Positions 45,703 through 56,428 of a DNA stretch of 64,000 nucleotides are shown piece by piece (the stretch's first letter is position 1; every line of letters begins with the position of its first letter). The notes under the pieces were generated by a model. The model saw only the letters and a program-made list of their open reading frames with translations. It was not told where the DNA came from and made no database searches. The stretch comes from Pseudomonadota bacterium (lineage in GTDB: Bacteria; Pseudomonadota; Alphaproteobacteria; Rhodobacterales; Rhodobacteraceae): positions 162,220 through 226,219 of the forward strand of contig JAFEFU010000012.1 in NCBI GenBank assembly GCA_018240425.1, read 5' to 3'. A program made the position numbers and the translations under genes.

Positions 45703-46426
45703 CGCCTTGCCGAAGCGCCGCCTCGTCTGGCTGGACCTGGCGCGCACGGCCGCGCTGGCCGCGATGGCCAGCTATCACTTCGGCTACGACCTCGAGGCCT
45801 TCGGCCATCTGCCCCCCGGCACGATGACCACCGGCCCCGGCGCGCTTTACGCCCGGGCCATCGCCTCGACCTTCCTCGTCCTCGTCGGCATCGGCCTTTG
45901 GCTGGCCCACGGGCAGGGCATCCGCTGGCGGCCGTTCATGAGGCGGCTGGCGATGATCGGGGCCGGCGCAGCCCTGGTCAGCACTGCCACCTGGTTCGTC
46001 TTCGGCCCGCTCTTCGTCTTCTACGGCATCCTCCATTCGATCGCGGTCTCGAGCCTTGTGGGTCTTCTGTTCCTGCGCCTGCCCGCGCCCGTCACCGCGC
46101 TGGCCGCCGTCGCCGCATTCCTCGCGCCCTTGTATCTGCAAACCGGCGCTTTCGATTCCCCCTGGCTGATCTGGACCGGCCTTTCCACCCTGCCGGTCTA
46201 TGCCGTGGACTTCCTGCCGCCTTTCCCCTGGCTCGCCCCGGTGCTGGCCGGCATCGCCCTTGCCCGCGCCAGCGCCGGCGCCCGCCTGTGGCAGGCCGCC
46301 GCTCATCCGGGCCGGGGGCCGCGACTCCTGTCCTGGCCCGGCCGCCACAGCCTTTTCGTCTATCTCGTCCACCAGCCGCTGCTGATCGGGACGATGCTGG
46401 GCGCGCGCAAGCTCGGGATCTTCTGA
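45692..46426 (+). CDS. DUF1624 / heparan-alpha-glucosaminide acetyltransferase-like membrane protein
   Basis: A 244-residue multi-pass membrane protein. The N-terminal RLVWLDLARTAALAAMASYH followed by FGYD is the family's signature (RxxxLDxxRGxA and a conserved His). About seven hydrophobic segments follow, and the C-terminal block is LSWPGRHSLFVYLVHQP. It probably transfers an acyl group across the inner membrane; the acceptor is unknown. It is coupled to the VOC gene. Confidence 0.82.
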   Translation: MAADALPKRRLVWLDLARTAALAAMASYHFGYDLEAFGHLPPGTMTTGPGALYARAIASTFLVLVGIGLWLAHGQGIRWRPFMRRLAMIGAGAALVSTATWFVFGPLFVFYGILHSIAVSSLVGLLFLRLPAPVTALAAVAAFLAPLYLQTGAFDSPWLIWTGLSTLPVYAVDFLPPFPWLAPVLAGIALARASAGARLWQAAAHPGRGPRLLSWPGRHSLFVYLVHQPLLIGTMLGARKLGIF

Positions 46427-46444
46427 CCCCGGCCCGCTGTCACT

Positions 46445-46462
46445 CTGGCGCAAATATTCCCG
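46445..46462 (+). repeat. copy of the dispersed CTGGCSCAAATATYCC motif
   Basis: CTGGCGCAAATATTCCCG lies between the convergent acyltransferase-like and winged-helix genes. It matches related copies at 27299-27314 (inverted), 27449-27465, 50221-50236 and 61751-61766. Confidence 0.6.
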
Positions 46463-46485
46463 CCGGAGGCATCGACGCTCTCCCC

Positions 46486-47196
46486 TCAGATCATCCTTAT
46501 CGCATCGGGCCTCACCGCCAGCACATAGCCGCGCCGGGCGATGTTGCGGACCAGCAGTTCCGACACCATCTGGTTGCCCAGGGCGTCGCGCAGCCGCTTG
46601 ATGCGCATCGCCCCCGCCGCCTCGTCGCAGTCGGCCTCGGCCTTGCCCGAGATCACCGATTCGATCTGCGCCCCGGTCAGGATGTCGTCATCCATCCGCG
46701 CCTCGGCCAGGACCGACAGGGTCTCGATCGCCGCCTCGGTCAGGCGGAACTCCATGTCGTTCAGCACCACCGCATTCTCCCCCCGGCTGATGATGAGCGA
46801 GGCGACCTGGATCCCCTGCTTCTGGATCGCCTCCATCCGCCGGTTCAGGGACAGGATCATCACCAGGAACACCAGCGCCGCGATCAGAAGCGCGGTGGCG
46901 AACACCAGCAGCACGAAGATGATCATGCGGTAGCTGGCCAGAACCTGCGAAAAGGCCGTCCCGGACTGGGCGAGGATCTCCAGAAGCCGGATCTGGTCGC
47001 CAGTGGTCAGCGCGTCGTTCTCGACGAAGATCCGCTCGACCAGCGCGTTGAAGGCATTGGCGTCGGGCAGCGACCAGAACAGGAAGGCCGCCGCGACCAG
47101 AAGGATCGCCACGATCGCGGCGATGCCCCCGGCCAGCACCCGGTTGCCGGACCTCAGCGCCCGCCGCGCCGGATGATCCCCGTCGTCCGCACTCAT
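46486..47196 (-). CDS. membrane-anchored protein with C-terminal OmpR-type winged helix
   Basis: A 236-residue protein with two transmembrane helices (about 20-42 and 91-116) enclosing a periplasmic segment of about 48 residues. The C-terminal cytoplasmic part (140-230) reads like an OmpR/PhoB winged-helix domain: FRLTEAAIETLSVLAEA, AMRIKRLRDALGN and LVRNIARRGYVLAV. In ToxR/CadC regulators the winged helix comes first; here the order is reversed. It likely senses an envelope signal and binds DNA from the membrane. The target is unknown. It precedes a small secreted-protein gene. Confidence 0.75.
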   Translation of the reverse strand: MSADDGDHPARRALRSGNRVLAGGIAAIVAILLVAAAFLFWSLPDANAFNALVERIFVENDALTTGDQIRLLEILAQSGTAFSQVLASYRMIIFVLLVFATALLIAALVFLVMILSLNRRMEAIQKQGIQVASLIISRGENAVVLNDMEFRLTEAAIETLSVLAEARMDDDILTGAQIESVISGKAEADCDEAAGAMRIKRLRDALGNQMVSELLVRNIARRGYVLAVRPDAIRMI

Positions 47197-47208
47197 TCCC
47201 GTCTCCGG

Positions 47209-47451
47209 TCAGCTCCCCGGAATGATGGCGGTGATGGCCAGCAGCGTCCAGCCCTGTCCGGCCAGCATCGGCGCCAGCGCGGCGGCGGCGGCGGCGCGCG
47301 AGGCGCAGGCCGCCTCGGGCAGGCTGGCGGTACCGGCCTCGAGTTGCATCGGATTGCCACGCTTGGCCTTGTAATGGACAGTGCAGTCGGCGCGGGCGGC
47401 GGCGGCCAGCGGCAGAAGCAGGATCACAAGGGGCAACAGGCGGTGCATCAT
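47209..47451 (-). CDS. small secreted hypothetical protein
   Basis: An 80-residue protein with a signal peptide (MMHRLLPLVILLLPLAAAA, cleaved near ARA-DC). The mature part starts DCTVHYKAKRGNPMQLE and has two cysteines. No family recognised. It lies 12 bases upstream of the winged-helix membrane protein gene on the same strand, so the two probably share a transcript. The start could be either of two adjacent ATGs. Confidence 0.6.
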   Translation of the reverse strand: MMHRLLPLVILLLPLAAAARADCTVHYKAKRGNPMQLEAGTASLPEAACASRAAAAAALAPMLAGQGWTLLAITAIIPGS

Positions 47452-47625
47452 GGGCGGAAACCTGCGCGTCGCCGCCCGGCTAATCAATAGCAAAAGCGGC
47501 CGGGGCTGACGCGGGGGCCGGTTATCGGATAGCGAACGGGCGTTATTGCGCTTTTGCCAGCCGTAGCGCATGAGGAACCCACCAGCCCGCCGGTCCTGCC
47601 CGGCGATCCAGCGAAAGGACGAATG

Positions 47626-48123
47626 ATGAAACGCCAGATGATTGCCGGTGTCACCGCCCTGGCCCTGGCCCTGTCCGGCCTGGCGGTCCAGCCGGCCGCT
47701 GCGAAAGACAAGAACAATACGCTGAAGCTGCTCCTCGGAGCAGCTGCGGTCGGCATCTTGCTCAACCAGATGAACGGGGCGCAGGCCGCCACCCCGCGCC
47801 AGTTCCTCGGCCTGAACCAGCCCCGCAGCCGGGGCGAACGCGGCGACTGGGATGACGACGACGAAGATGGCTACGGCTACCGCTCGGGCTATGGCCACGC
47901 TATCCGCGCCGGCACGATCCCCGGCGAATGCCTGACCGATGTCTCGGTCGGCGGCCGCCTGCGCCAGGTGGTCTCGGGCCGCTGCCTCAACCAGTTCGGC
48001 CTCGCGGGCAGCCTGCCCGACGAATGCGCCTTCGATGTCCGCACCTATTCCGGGCGGCGCACCGTCTATGGCGAACAGTGCCTGCGCGACTACGGCTACC
48101 GGATCGCCCGTTCGGGCTACTGA
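47626..48123 (+). CDS. secreted hypothetical protein, cysteine-containing
   Basis: A 165-residue exported protein. The signal peptide [19 protein letters not shown] ends near AAA-KD. A hydrophobic stretch ([17 protein letters not shown]) is followed by an acidic/Tyr-rich linker ([17 protein letters not shown]). The C-terminal domain has four cysteines in a repeated layout ([33 protein letters not shown]). I chose ATG 47626, spaced 6 bases from AAAGGA. Function unknown; the paired cysteines suggest disulfides in the periplasm. Confidence 0.72.
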   Translation: MKRQMIAGVTALALALSGLAVQPAAAKDKNNTLKLLLGAAAVGILLNQMNGAQAATPRQFLGLNQPRSRGERGDWDDDDEDGYGYRSGYGHAIRAGTIPGECLTDVSVGGRLRQVVSGRCLNQFGLAGSLPDECAFDVRTYSGRRTVYGEQCLRDYGYRIARSGY

Positions 48124-48180
48124 GCCCAAGGGCAGGAACCGGGCAGTCCGGGCGACATCCCCAAGAGGTCGTCCCCGGCC

Positions 48181-48246
48181 GGGGCGGATGTGGCAGCATC
48201 CGCCCCATTCTCATTTGTCGCGCGGATGTGGCAGCATCCGCCCTTT
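48181..48246 (+). terminator. tandem near-identical hairpins
   Basis: GGGGCGGATG-TGGCAG-CATCCGCCCC (48181-48206) is followed 15 bases later by GCGGATG-TGGCAG-CATCCGC (48222-48241) and CCTTTTCTC. The two hairpins share stem and loop sequence. The second has a T-rich tail, so a double terminator after the secreted-protein gene is likely; a repeat-derived origin is also possible. Confidence 0.65.
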
Positions 48247-48286
48247 TCTCTTGCGCCCCTGCCGGTTTGCCGCGATTGCAGGGTGC

Positions 48287-48910
48287 ATGACCCTCCCCGA
48301 CCTTGCCCATGAACAGATCGCCCGCGCGCGCGGCCTTCACCCGGTTGCCGGGGTGGACGAGGCCGGGCGAGGCCCCCTCTGCGGGCCGGTGGTGGCGGCG
48401 GCGGTGATCCTCGATCCTTCGCACCTGCCGCCGGGCCTCGACGATTCCAAGAAACTGACTGCCCGCCGCCGCGCGGCGCTTTTCGACCTGATCCTCGCCC
48501 AGGCCAAGTGCGGCATCGGCCAGGCCAGCGTGGCCGAAATCGACGAGGTGAACATCCTGCGCGCCAGCCATCTGGCAATGGAACGCGCCCTTGCCGCCCT
48601 GCCGCGCCCGCCGGCGCTGGCCCTGATCGACGGCAATCTGATCCCGCGCGGCCTGACGCTCCCGGCCCAGGCCATCGTCGGCGGCGACGGCCTTTCCCTG
48701 TCGATCGCCGCCGCCTCGATCCTCGCCAAGGTGACGCGCGACCGGATCATGGTGGATTTGGCGCAACAGCACCCCGGCTATGGGTGGGAAAAAAACGCGG
48801 GCTACCCGACCCGCGACCATCTTGCGGCACTGCAAACCCTTGGCGTGACCCCTCACCATAGGCGTTCCTTCAGGCCTGTGCACAACATCTTGTGCAAGCA
48901 GAATTTCTAA
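48287..48910 (+). CDS. rnhB: ribonuclease HII
   Basis: A 207-residue enzyme that cuts the RNA strand of RNA-DNA hybrids and excises ribonucleotides. The acidic active site lies in [19 protein letters not shown] and in [22 protein letters not shown] is the second family block, and [21 protein letters not shown] closes it. I use ATG 48287 ([10 protein letters not shown]). It ends 88 bases before the ccrM start region. Confidence 0.95.
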   Translation: MTLPDLAHEQIARARGLHPVAGVDEAGRGPLCGPVVAAAVILDPSHLPPGLDDSKKLTARRRAALFDLILAQAKCGIGQASVAEIDEVNILRASHLAMERALAALPRPPALALIDGNLIPRGLTLPAQAIVGGDGLSLSIAAASILAKVTRDRIMVDLAQQHPGYGWEKNAGYPTRDHLAALQTLGVTPHHRRSFRPVHNILCKQNF

Positions 48911-48916
48911 GTGCTT

Positions 48917-50123
<1,207 letters not shown>

Positions 50124-50175
50124 TCCTTTCGCAAGTTACCGCCGGTGCCTGTGGCCTGCCCACGGCACATACCTT

Positions 50176-50206
50176 GCCCCGCCGTAGCGATACGGCGGGG
50201 CTTTTT
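50176..50206 (+). terminator. rho-independent terminator after ccrM
   Basis: An 11-base perfect stem, GCCCCGCCGTA / TACGGCGGGGC, with a GCGA tetraloop is followed at once by TTTTT. It lies 53 bases past the ccrM stop. Confidence 0.92.
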
Positions 50207-50220
50207 CTGCCCATTTCTCT

Positions 50221-50236
50221 CTGGCCCAAATATCCC
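50221..50236 (+). repeat. copy of the dispersed CTGGCSCAAATATYCC motif
   Basis: CTGGCCCAAATATCCC directly follows the ccrM terminator in the gap between the convergent ccrM and alkB genes and is followed by GC-rich sequence (TGGGTCCGGGG), as at the copy near 27460. Confidence 0.6.
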
Positions 50237-50282
50237 TGGGTCCGGGGCGGCGGCCCGGAAACCAACAGCGGCGCCCTGCCTC

Positions 50283-51419
50283 TCAGCTCGCCCCCCTCGG
50301 CATCGGCAGCCGCCCCCGGTTATAGTCGGTCCAGTCGGTGATCGCCGGATAGAACTGCCGCCGCCAGGCCCTGACCCGCGGGTTCATCCGCCGACGCCAC
50401 AGGGGCGGGATCATCGCCAGCGCCGTCATCGCCGGATAGCCGAACGGCAACTGCGGCGCCCGGTCCTCGGCATGGGTCCGCAGCAGCGGATAGCGCCGGT
50501 CGGGCCGGATGTGATGATCCGAATGGCGCTGGAGGTTGATGAGGAACCAGTTGGTCGCGCGATGGTCGGCGTTCCAGCTGTGCTGGGGTCCGACCGGCTC
50601 GTACCGCCCGTCGCCCAGATACTCGCGGGTCAGGCCGTAGTGCTCGACATAGTTGGTCAGCTCCAGATGCCAGACCGCAACCAGGGCCTGAAAGGCGAAG
50701 AGCCCCACCCCCTGCCAGCCGCCGGTCGCCCAGGCAGCGATGAGCGCCGCCGCCTGAAGAAGACCATAGCGCCAGAATGGGTTCGAGCGGTGCCCCATCC
50801 CCCGCCCGGCCCGCGCCAGAAGCTGCCGCTCGGCCCGCCAGGCAGACCCCGGCCCGGCCAGCAGGACGCGCGGGAAAAAGCGGTGGAATCCCTCGTTGTA
50901 GCGCGCCGTGACCGCGTCGCGGACGGTTCCGACATGGCGGTGATGGACGAGAAGATGCTCGCTGCGGAAATGGCTGTAGAGGACCAGCGCCATCAGCATG
51001 TCGCCCAGCCAGCGTTCGGCACGGTTCTTCTGGTGCATCAGTTCGTGGGCGTAGACGATGCCGACCGCGCCCGAGGTCATGCCAACCCCGAAGAACAGGC
51101 CGATGCGCTCGGCCATGCCCAGCCCGCCGGCCCGCGTCGCCCACCAGATCGCGCCATAGATCGCGCAAAGTTCGAGCGGCAGCCAGACCAGCGTGATCAG
51201 CCGGTGCCGAAGCAGCGCGCTGTCAGGCAGGTCGGCGGGCGGATCGTCCCTGTTCTGGCCCAGGACGCCATCGAGAAGCGTCAGGACGACATAGCCGTAA
51301 AGCGGCGGCAGGATCAGCGTCCAGCCCCCTCTCGTCGCGCCGAACCAGAGAAGCGGCAACATGGCGAAGGACAGGAGGAAGGGCAGCGCCGGGACCGGGC
51401 GCGAAGGGCTGGACGACAT
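50283..51419 (-). CDS. alkB: AlkB-type membrane alkane 1-monooxygenase
   Basis: A 378-residue integral membrane di-iron hydroxylase. The histidine boxes are HELMHQ, HLLVHHRHVGT and QRHSDHHI, with the extra NYVEHYGL motif that marks alkane hydroxylases. Several transmembrane segments occupy the first third and the middle. It hydroxylates the terminal carbon of medium-chain alkanes using a rubredoxin; no rubredoxin gene is adjacent. It is convergent with ccrM and lies downstream of mutY on the same strand. Confidence 0.9.
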   Translation of the reverse strand: MSSSPSRPVPALPFLLSFAMLPLLWFGATRGGWTLILPPLYGYVVLTLLDGVLGQNRDDPPADLPDSALLRHRLITLVWLPLELCAIYGAIWWATRAGGLGMAERIGLFFGVGMTSGAVGIVYAHELMHQKNRAERWLGDMLMALVLYSHFRSEHLLVHHRHVGTVRDAVTARYNEGFHRFFPRVLLAGPGSAWRAERQLLARAGRGMGHRSNPFWRYGLLQAAALIAAWATGGWQGVGLFAFQALVAVWHLELTNYVEHYGLTREYLGDGRYEPVGPQHSWNADHRATNWFLINLQRHSDHHIRPDRRYPLLRTHAEDRAPQLPFGYPAMTALAMIPPLWRRRMNPRVRAWRRQFYPAITDWTDYNRGRLPMPRGAS

Positions 51420-51446
51420 GGGGCACCTGACTGGATCGGGGCGATC

Positions 51447-52553
51447 CTAGAGGGCCGGGGCGGATCGCTCAACCGTTCTGGCCCCTGACGCGAGGTCATG
51501 GACCTTGCGCATCAGGGTCGGCAGGGCCGACGGGTCATAGTCGGCGGAGGCGAGAAAGGCGCCGCGCTCGGGATTGGCGCCCTCATGCGCCTGCGCGGCC
51601 ATCACCGTCAGGATCAGGTGGAAATGGGTGAAGGTGTGGCGCACCTCGCCCGCCAGCCGTGTCCAGTCGGCCCCCAGCGGCGGCGCTGGCCGCGGGGTGC
51701 CCGTCACCCAGTCGCTGCCCGGAAAGCCGAGCGTCCCGCCAAGCAGCCCCCGGGGCGGGCGGCGCTCCAGCAGCAGCGCCCCGTCGGGCCGGCGCGCCAC
51801 ATAGGCAATGCCGTAACGAGTGGGCTTTTCGGGCCTCACGCGCCTGCGCGGCAGGTCGGCGGCAAGACCGAGGGCATGGCCCCGGCAGTGGGTCGCCAAC
51901 GGGCATCCGCCGCAGTCGGGCTTGCGCGGCGTGCAGATGGTGGCGCCAAGGTCCATCATCGCCTGGGCATGATCGCCCGGCCGCAGGGCGGGGGTCAGGC
52001 GGCCCGCCAGGGCAGAGAGCTCGGCCCTTGCCCCGGGCAGCGGCGATGCAATCGCAAAAAGCCGCGCCACCACCCGCTCGACATTGCCATCGACGACAAC
52101 CGCCGGCCGGTCGAAGGCGATCGCCGCCACGGCCCCGGCGGTATAGGGCCCGATGCCCGGCAGGGCCAGAAGCGCCGGCAGGTCGGCGGGAAACGCGCCC
52201 CCGTGGCGCGCCATGACGGTGCGGGCGCATTTCACCAGGTTGCGGGCACGGGCGTAGTAACCAAGGCCTGCCCATTCGGCCATCACCTCCTCGTCCGCCG
52301 CCGCCGCAAGGTCGGCCAGAGTCGGCCAGAGCGTGGTGAAGCGGGTGAAATAGCCGGTCGCCGCGGCCACCGTGGTCTGTTGCAGCATCACCTCGGACAG
52401 CCAGACCCGGTAGGGATCGGGCCGCTCTCCCGCCGCGCGCGCCGCCGGGCCGACCCGCCAGGGCATTTCGCGCGCCGCGCGGTCGTACCAGGCCAGCAGC
52501 GCCGGGCCGATTGCCGCCGCCCGCCCCGGCGCTTCCGCTTTTTCCATGTCCAA
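51447..52553 (-). CDS. mutY: A/G-specific adenine glycosylase
   Basis: A 368-residue base-excision repair enzyme removing adenine opposite 8-oxoguanine. It has WLSEVMLQQTTVAAATGYF, the helix-hairpin-helix LPGIGPYTAGAVAAIAF with the catalytic Asp in VVVDGNVERV, and the 4Fe-4S ligands CTPRKPDCGGCPLATHC. The C-terminal Nudix-like domain for 8-oxoG recognition begins near residue 235. The start may be ATG 52553 or 52547. It is divergent from the DUF721 gene. Confidence 0.95.
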   Translation of the reverse strand: MDMEKAEAPGRAAAIGPALLAWYDRAAREMPWRVGPAARAAGERPDPYRVWLSEVMLQQTTVAAATGYFTRFTTLWPTLADLAAAADEEVMAEWAGLGYYARARNLVKCARTVMARHGGAFPADLPALLALPGIGPYTAGAVAAIAFDRPAVVVDGNVERVVARLFAIASPLPGARAELSALAGRLTPALRPGDHAQAMMDLGATICTPRKPDCGGCPLATHCRGHALGLAADLPRRRVRPEKPTRYGIAYVARRPDGALLLERRPPRGLLGGTLGFPGSDWVTGTPRPAPPLGADWTRLAGEVRHTFTHFHLILTVMAAQAHEGANPERGAFLASADYDPSALPTLMRKVHDLASGARTVERSAPAL

Positions 52554-52589
52554 ATCCGGCCCGCCTTCCTATGATGCGCCGATCCTGTC

Positions 52590-53132
52590 ATGGTCCCCGC
52601 TGCAATGTCCAACCCTTCGCCCAAGAATGTCAGACGGATGCGCGGCTTCGAGGCCGCCGCCGGCCTCTTGCGCGACCGTATCCGCACCGCGGGCGAAAGC
52701 CGCGGCTTCGCGGTGTCGCGCCTCTTGACCCATTGGGGCGAGATCGCCGGAGACGCGGTCGCCGCCATCGCCCAGCCGGTCAAGATCGGCTATGGCCGCG
52801 ACGGGCTTGGCGCAACGCTGACGCTTCTGGTCCAGGGTGCCGCCGCGCCCCTGGTACAGATGCAGGCCGAACGCATCCGCGAGCGGGTGAATGCCTGCTA
52901 TGGCTACAATGCCGTCGCCCGCATCCGCCTGACCCAGACCTCGGCGGTCGGGTTCGCCGAAGGTCAGGCCCCGTTCGCGCCGGCGCCAGGGCCCGCCCCC
53001 GCCGCCGAGGATCCCGCCCTGCGTCGGCAATCCGCCGCACTTTCCCGTGAGATTGGCGACGATTCCCTGAGGGCGGCGCTTGAAGCACTTGGGGAAAAAG
53101 TCTTATCTCGGGCGCGGAAAACGAAAGGCTGA
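52590..53132 (+). CDS. DUF721/DciA-like protein
   Basis: A 180-residue protein with an N-terminal region RRMRGFEAAAGLLRDRIRTA and LLTHWGEIAGDAVAAIAQPV that matches DUF721, a family that includes the helicase-loading factor DciA. A Pro/Ala-rich linker (APAPGPAPAAEDP) leads to a helical C-terminus. The start could be 52590 or, five codons in, 52605. It lies 4 bases before the DsbA-like gene. Confidence 0.75.
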   Translation: MVPAAMSNPSPKNVRRMRGFEAAAGLLRDRIRTAGESRGFAVSRLLTHWGEIAGDAVAAIAQPVKIGYGRDGLGATLTLLVQGAAAPLVQMQAERIRERVNACYGYNAVARIRLTQTSAVGFAEGQAPFAPAPGPAPAAEDPALRRQSAALSREIGDDSLRAALEALGEKVLSRARKTKG

Positions 53133-53136
53133 GGCA

Positions 53137-53829
53137 ATGAAGAAATCTGTTCTGCTCGGCGCCGGAGTGGCGGCGGTCGCGATCGCGGGCGCGCTGTGGC
53201 TGGCGGCCAGGCCGCAGGGTGCGGCGATGACCCCGGTATCGGTGAGCGCCAGCGCCCAGGAGACGACGGGCAGCGCGGCCACCACCAGCTCGGTCGCCTC
53301 GCGGGTGCCGGACATGGTGCTGGGCAAGATCGACGCGCCGGTGACGGTGATCGAATATGCCTCGTTCACCTGCCCGCATTGCGCGAACTTCCACGCGACG
53401 GTCTGGAATGAGTTCAAGAAGAACTACATCGACACCGGCAAGGTGAAGTTCGTCTACCGCGAGGTCTATTTCGACAAGTACGGCCTCTGGGCGGCGATGG
53501 TGGCGCGCTGCGACGGACCGTCGAAGTATTTCGGCATTTCCGACATGCTGTATGACGACCAGAAGCAATGGCTGGCTTCGGGCGACGACAAGGGCATCGC
53601 CGACGCGCTGCGCAAGATCGGCCTGTCGGCGGGCATGACCGAGGACCAGATCAAGGCCTGCATGAACGACAACGAGCAGGCCAAGGCGATGGTCACCGCC
53701 TACCAGACCAACGCCACCAACGACAAGATCGAGGGTACGCCCACCTTCATCATCAACGGGGAAAGCCATTCGGGCGAGATGAGCTATGCCGAATTCGCGG
53801 CGCTGATCGACGCCAAGCTGCCGAAGTAA
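53137..53829 (+). CDS. DsbA-family thiol-disulfide protein
   Basis: A 230-residue periplasmic protein. An N-terminal hydrophobic anchor or signal (VLLGAGVAAVAIAGALWLAA) is followed by a Ser/Thr/Ala-rich linker. The thioredoxin-fold part has the redox motif FTCPHCANFH and a cis-proline region EGTPTFIINGES. It is of the DsbA/BdbD (Com1-like) type. ATG 53137 was chosen for the proper signal sequence. A four-base gap precedes the CoA-transferase gene. Confidence 0.9.
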   Translation: MKKSVLLGAGVAAVAIAGALWLAARPQGAAMTPVSVSASAQETTGSAATTSSVASRVPDMVLGKIDAPVTVIEYASFTCPHCANFHATVWNEFKKNYIDTGKVKFVYREVYFDKYGLWAAMVARCDGPSKYFGISDMLYDDQKQWLASGDDKGIADALRKIGLSAGMTEDQIKACMNDNEQAKAMVTAYQTNATNDKIEGTPTFIINGESHSGEMSYAEFAALIDAKLPK

Positions 53830-53832
53830 CCC

Positions 53833-54975
53833 ATGACGCCCCTCAACGGACTGAAGGTCGTCGAGCTGGCGCGGATTCTGGCCGGCCCCTGGGCGGGCCA
53901 GATCCTTGCCGACCTAGGCGCGGAGGTGATCAAGGTCGAGGCGCCCGAAGGCGACGACACCCGCCGCTGGGGCCCGCCCTTCGTCGAGCGTGAGGGGGAC
54001 CGCTCGGCGGCCTACTTCCACGGCTGCAACAGGGGCAAGCGGTCGGTCATCGCCGACTTCCGCACCGAGGAGGGGCGGGCCTTCGTGCGCACCCTGGTCC
54101 GTGACGCCGACATCCTGATCGAGAACTTCAAGGTCGGCGGGCTGAAGAAATACGGGCTGGACTACGACAGCCTGCGCAAGGTCAACCCCCGGCTGATCTA
54201 TTGCTCGATCACCGGCTTCGGCCAGGACGGGCCCTATGCCCACCGCGCCGGATACGACTATATCATCCAGGGCATGGGCGGACTGATGTCGGTGACCGGC
54301 GATCCGGCGGGCCAGCCGCAGAAGGTCGGCGTGGCGGTGTCCGACATCTTCACCGGCGTCTATGCCGCCACCGCGATCCTTGCCGCGCTGCACCAGCGCG
54401 AACGCACCGGCGAAGGCCAGCAGGTCGACATGGCGCTGCTTGACGTGACCACGGCGATCATGGCCAACCAGTCGATGAACTATCTCGCCACCGGCAAGGC
54501 GCCGGGGCGGATCGGCAATGCCCACCAGAACCTGGTGCCCTATGCGGTGTTCGACTGCGCCGACGGCTGGATCATCCTGGCGACCGGCAACGATGCGCAA
54601 TACCAGAGGCTCTGCGCGATCCTGGGTCGGCCGGACCTGGCGACGGCTGCCAGCTATCTGACCAATGCCGACCGGATCGCCAACCGGGCCGAGCTGACGC
54701 GCCTGCTGACCGAAAGGACCCGGACCTGGCAGAAGGCCGATCTCCTGGCCGCCTGCGAGGCCGAGGGCGTGCCCGCCGGGCCGATCAACGACCTGTCCGA
54801 AGTGTTCGCCGATCCGCAGGTCGTGGCGCGGGGAATGCAGCTGACGCTCGACGGCATCCCCACGGTGCGCTCGCCCTTCACCTTCTCGGGCGCGGAACTG
54901 GCGCTGGAGCGGGCCTCGCCCCGGCTGGGCGAACATGACGCCGAGGTCAGGGCGCGGCTGTCGGACGGCGGCTGA
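53833..54975 (+). CDS. CaiB/BaiF family CoA-transferase
   Basis: A 380-residue class III CoA-transferase. The N-terminus reads [20 protein letters not shown], followed by [18 protein letters not shown]. The catalytic Asp is in [14 protein letters not shown] at about residue 200-206 in the numbering here. It probably moves CoA between organic acids; substrates are unknown. Its stop overlaps the cobQ ATG by one base (TGATG), so cobQ depends on this transcript. Confidence 0.9.
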   Translation: MTPLNGLKVVELARILAGPWAGQILADLGAEVIKVEAPEGDDTRRWGPPFVEREGDRSAAYFHGCNRGKRSVIADFRTEEGRAFVRTLVRDADILIENFKVGGLKKYGLDYDSLRKVNPRLIYCSITGFGQDGPYAHRAGYDYIIQGMGGLMSVTGDPAGQPQKVGVAVSDIFTGVYAATAILAALHQRERTGEGQQVDMALLDVTTAIMANQSMNYLATGKAPGRIGNAHQNLVPYAVFDCADGWIILATGNDAQYQRLCAILGRPDLATAASYLTNADRIANRAELTRLLTERTRTWQKADLLAACEAEGVPAGPINDLSEVFADPQVVARGMQLTLDGIPTVRSPFTFSGAELALERASPRLGEHDAEVRARLSDGG

Positions 54976-56420
54976 TGGGCAGGGCCCTGATGATCCAGGG
55001 CGCCGGCTCGAACGTCGGCAAGTCCCTGCTGGTCGCCGGGCTTTGCCGGGCGGCGCGGCGGCGGGGTCTGTCGGTCGCGCCGTTCAAACCCCAGAACATG
55101 TCCAACAATGCCGCCGTGACCGCCGACGGCGGCGAGATCGGTCGGGCGCAGGCCTTGCAGGCGCTGGCCGCCGGGCTGGCGCCGCACACCGACATGAACC
55201 CGGTGCTGCTGAAGCCCGAAACCGACGTGGGCGCTCAGGTGGTGGTGCATGGCCGGCGGCTGGCGACGGTAAAGGCCCGCGACTACGCGGCGCTGAAGCC
55301 GCAGCTGCTGGGTGCGGTTCTCGACAGTTTCGCGCGGCTGAGGGCTGCGCATGACCTGGTGATCGTCGAGGGCGCGGGCAGCCCGGCCGAAGTCAACCTC
55401 AGGGCAGGCGACATCGCCAACATGGGGTTTGCCAGGGCCGCCGGGGTGCCGGTGGTGCTGGCGGGCGACATCGACCGTGGGGGCGTGATCGCCCAGATCG
55501 TCGGCACCCGGGCCGTGCTCGACCCCGACGACGCGGGGATGGTCGCGGGCTTTCTGATCAACAAGTTCCGCGGCGACCCGCGCCTCTTCGATGACGGCTA
55601 CCGGCTGATCGCGGAACGGACCGGCTGGCCGGGCTTTGGCGTCGTGCCCTGGTTCGCCGAGGCCGCCAGCCTGCCCGCCGAGGACGCGCTCGACCTGCCG
55701 CGCAGGGCCGGGACGGGGGCGCTGCGCGTCGCCTGCCTTGCCCTGTCGCGGATCGCCAACTTCGACGACCTCGACCCGCTGAAGCTCGAGCCGGGGGTCA
55801 GCCTGACGATGGTGCGCGCGGGCGAGGCGGTGCCCGGCGACACCGACCTGCTGATCATCCCCGGATCGAAATCCACGCGCGGCGACCTGTCGTTCCTGCG
55901 CGCGCAAGGGTGGGACGTGGACATTGCCGCCCATATCCGCCGTGGCGGGCGCGTTCTGGGCATCTGCGGGGGCTTTCAGATGCTGGGCCGGGTGGTGCGC
56001 GACCCCGAAGGGATCGAGGGGCCGGCGGGCGAGACGGCGGGGCTGGGACTTCTGGACGTCGAGACGGTGATGACCGCCGACAAGCGGCTGACCCGGACCC
56101 GCGCCGTCCATGCCGCGACCGGCGCGGCGATGGAGGGCTACGAGATCCACATCGGCCGTACCGACGGGCCGGACCGCGCCCGCCCCTTCGCGATGGTCGA
56201 TGGCCAGCCCGAGGGGGCGACATCGGCGAACGGGCGGATCGCGGGGTCATACCTGCATGGCATGTTCGCCGCCGACGGCTTCCGCGCGGCCTATCTGCTG
56301 GGCTTCGGCCTGCCGTCGGCACTGGCCTATGGCGCCGGGGTCGAGGCGGTTCTCGACCGCCTGGCTGACCATCTCGAGGCGCATCTGGACGTGGCCGGCC
56401 TGCTGGCACTGGCGCGGTAG
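54975..56420 (+). CDS. cobQ: cobyric acid synthase
   Basis: A 481-residue glutamine-dependent amidotransferase that amidates side chains b, d, e and g of adenosylcobyrinic acid diamide. It has an N-terminal [34 protein letters not shown] and [19 protein letters not shown]. In the glutaminase half the nucleophile is in [11 protein letters not shown] and a His in GSYLHGMF. It is placed about 11 kb from the main corrin operon, coupled to an unrelated CoA-transferase gene, with no riboswitch in front. Confidence 0.96.
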   Translation: MGRALMIQGAGSNVGKSLLVAGLCRAARRRGLSVAPFKPQNMSNNAAVTADGGEIGRAQALQALAAGLAPHTDMNPVLLKPETDVGAQVVVHGRRLATVKARDYAALKPQLLGAVLDSFARLRAAHDLVIVEGAGSPAEVNLRAGDIANMGFARAAGVPVVLAGDIDRGGVIAQIVGTRAVLDPDDAGMVAGFLINKFRGDPRLFDDGYRLIAERTGWPGFGVVPWFAEAASLPAEDALDLPRRAGTGALRVACLALSRIANFDDLDPLKLEPGVSLTMVRAGEAVPGDTDLLIIPGSKSTRGDLSFLRAQGWDVDIAAHIRRGGRVLGICGGFQMLGRVVRDPEGIEGPAGETAGLGLLDVETVMTADKRLTRTRAVHAATGAAMEGYEIHIGRTDGPDRARPFAMVDGQPEGATSANGRIAGSYLHGMFAADGFRAAYLLGFGLPSALAYGAGVEAVLDRLADHLEAHLDVAGLLALAR

Positions 56421-56428
56421 AGCCTGTC

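Noticed and set aside
48181..48246. Two repeat units considered as a start of a CRISPR array
   Set aside because: Only two short hairpin copies, no spacers of uniform size and no cas genes.
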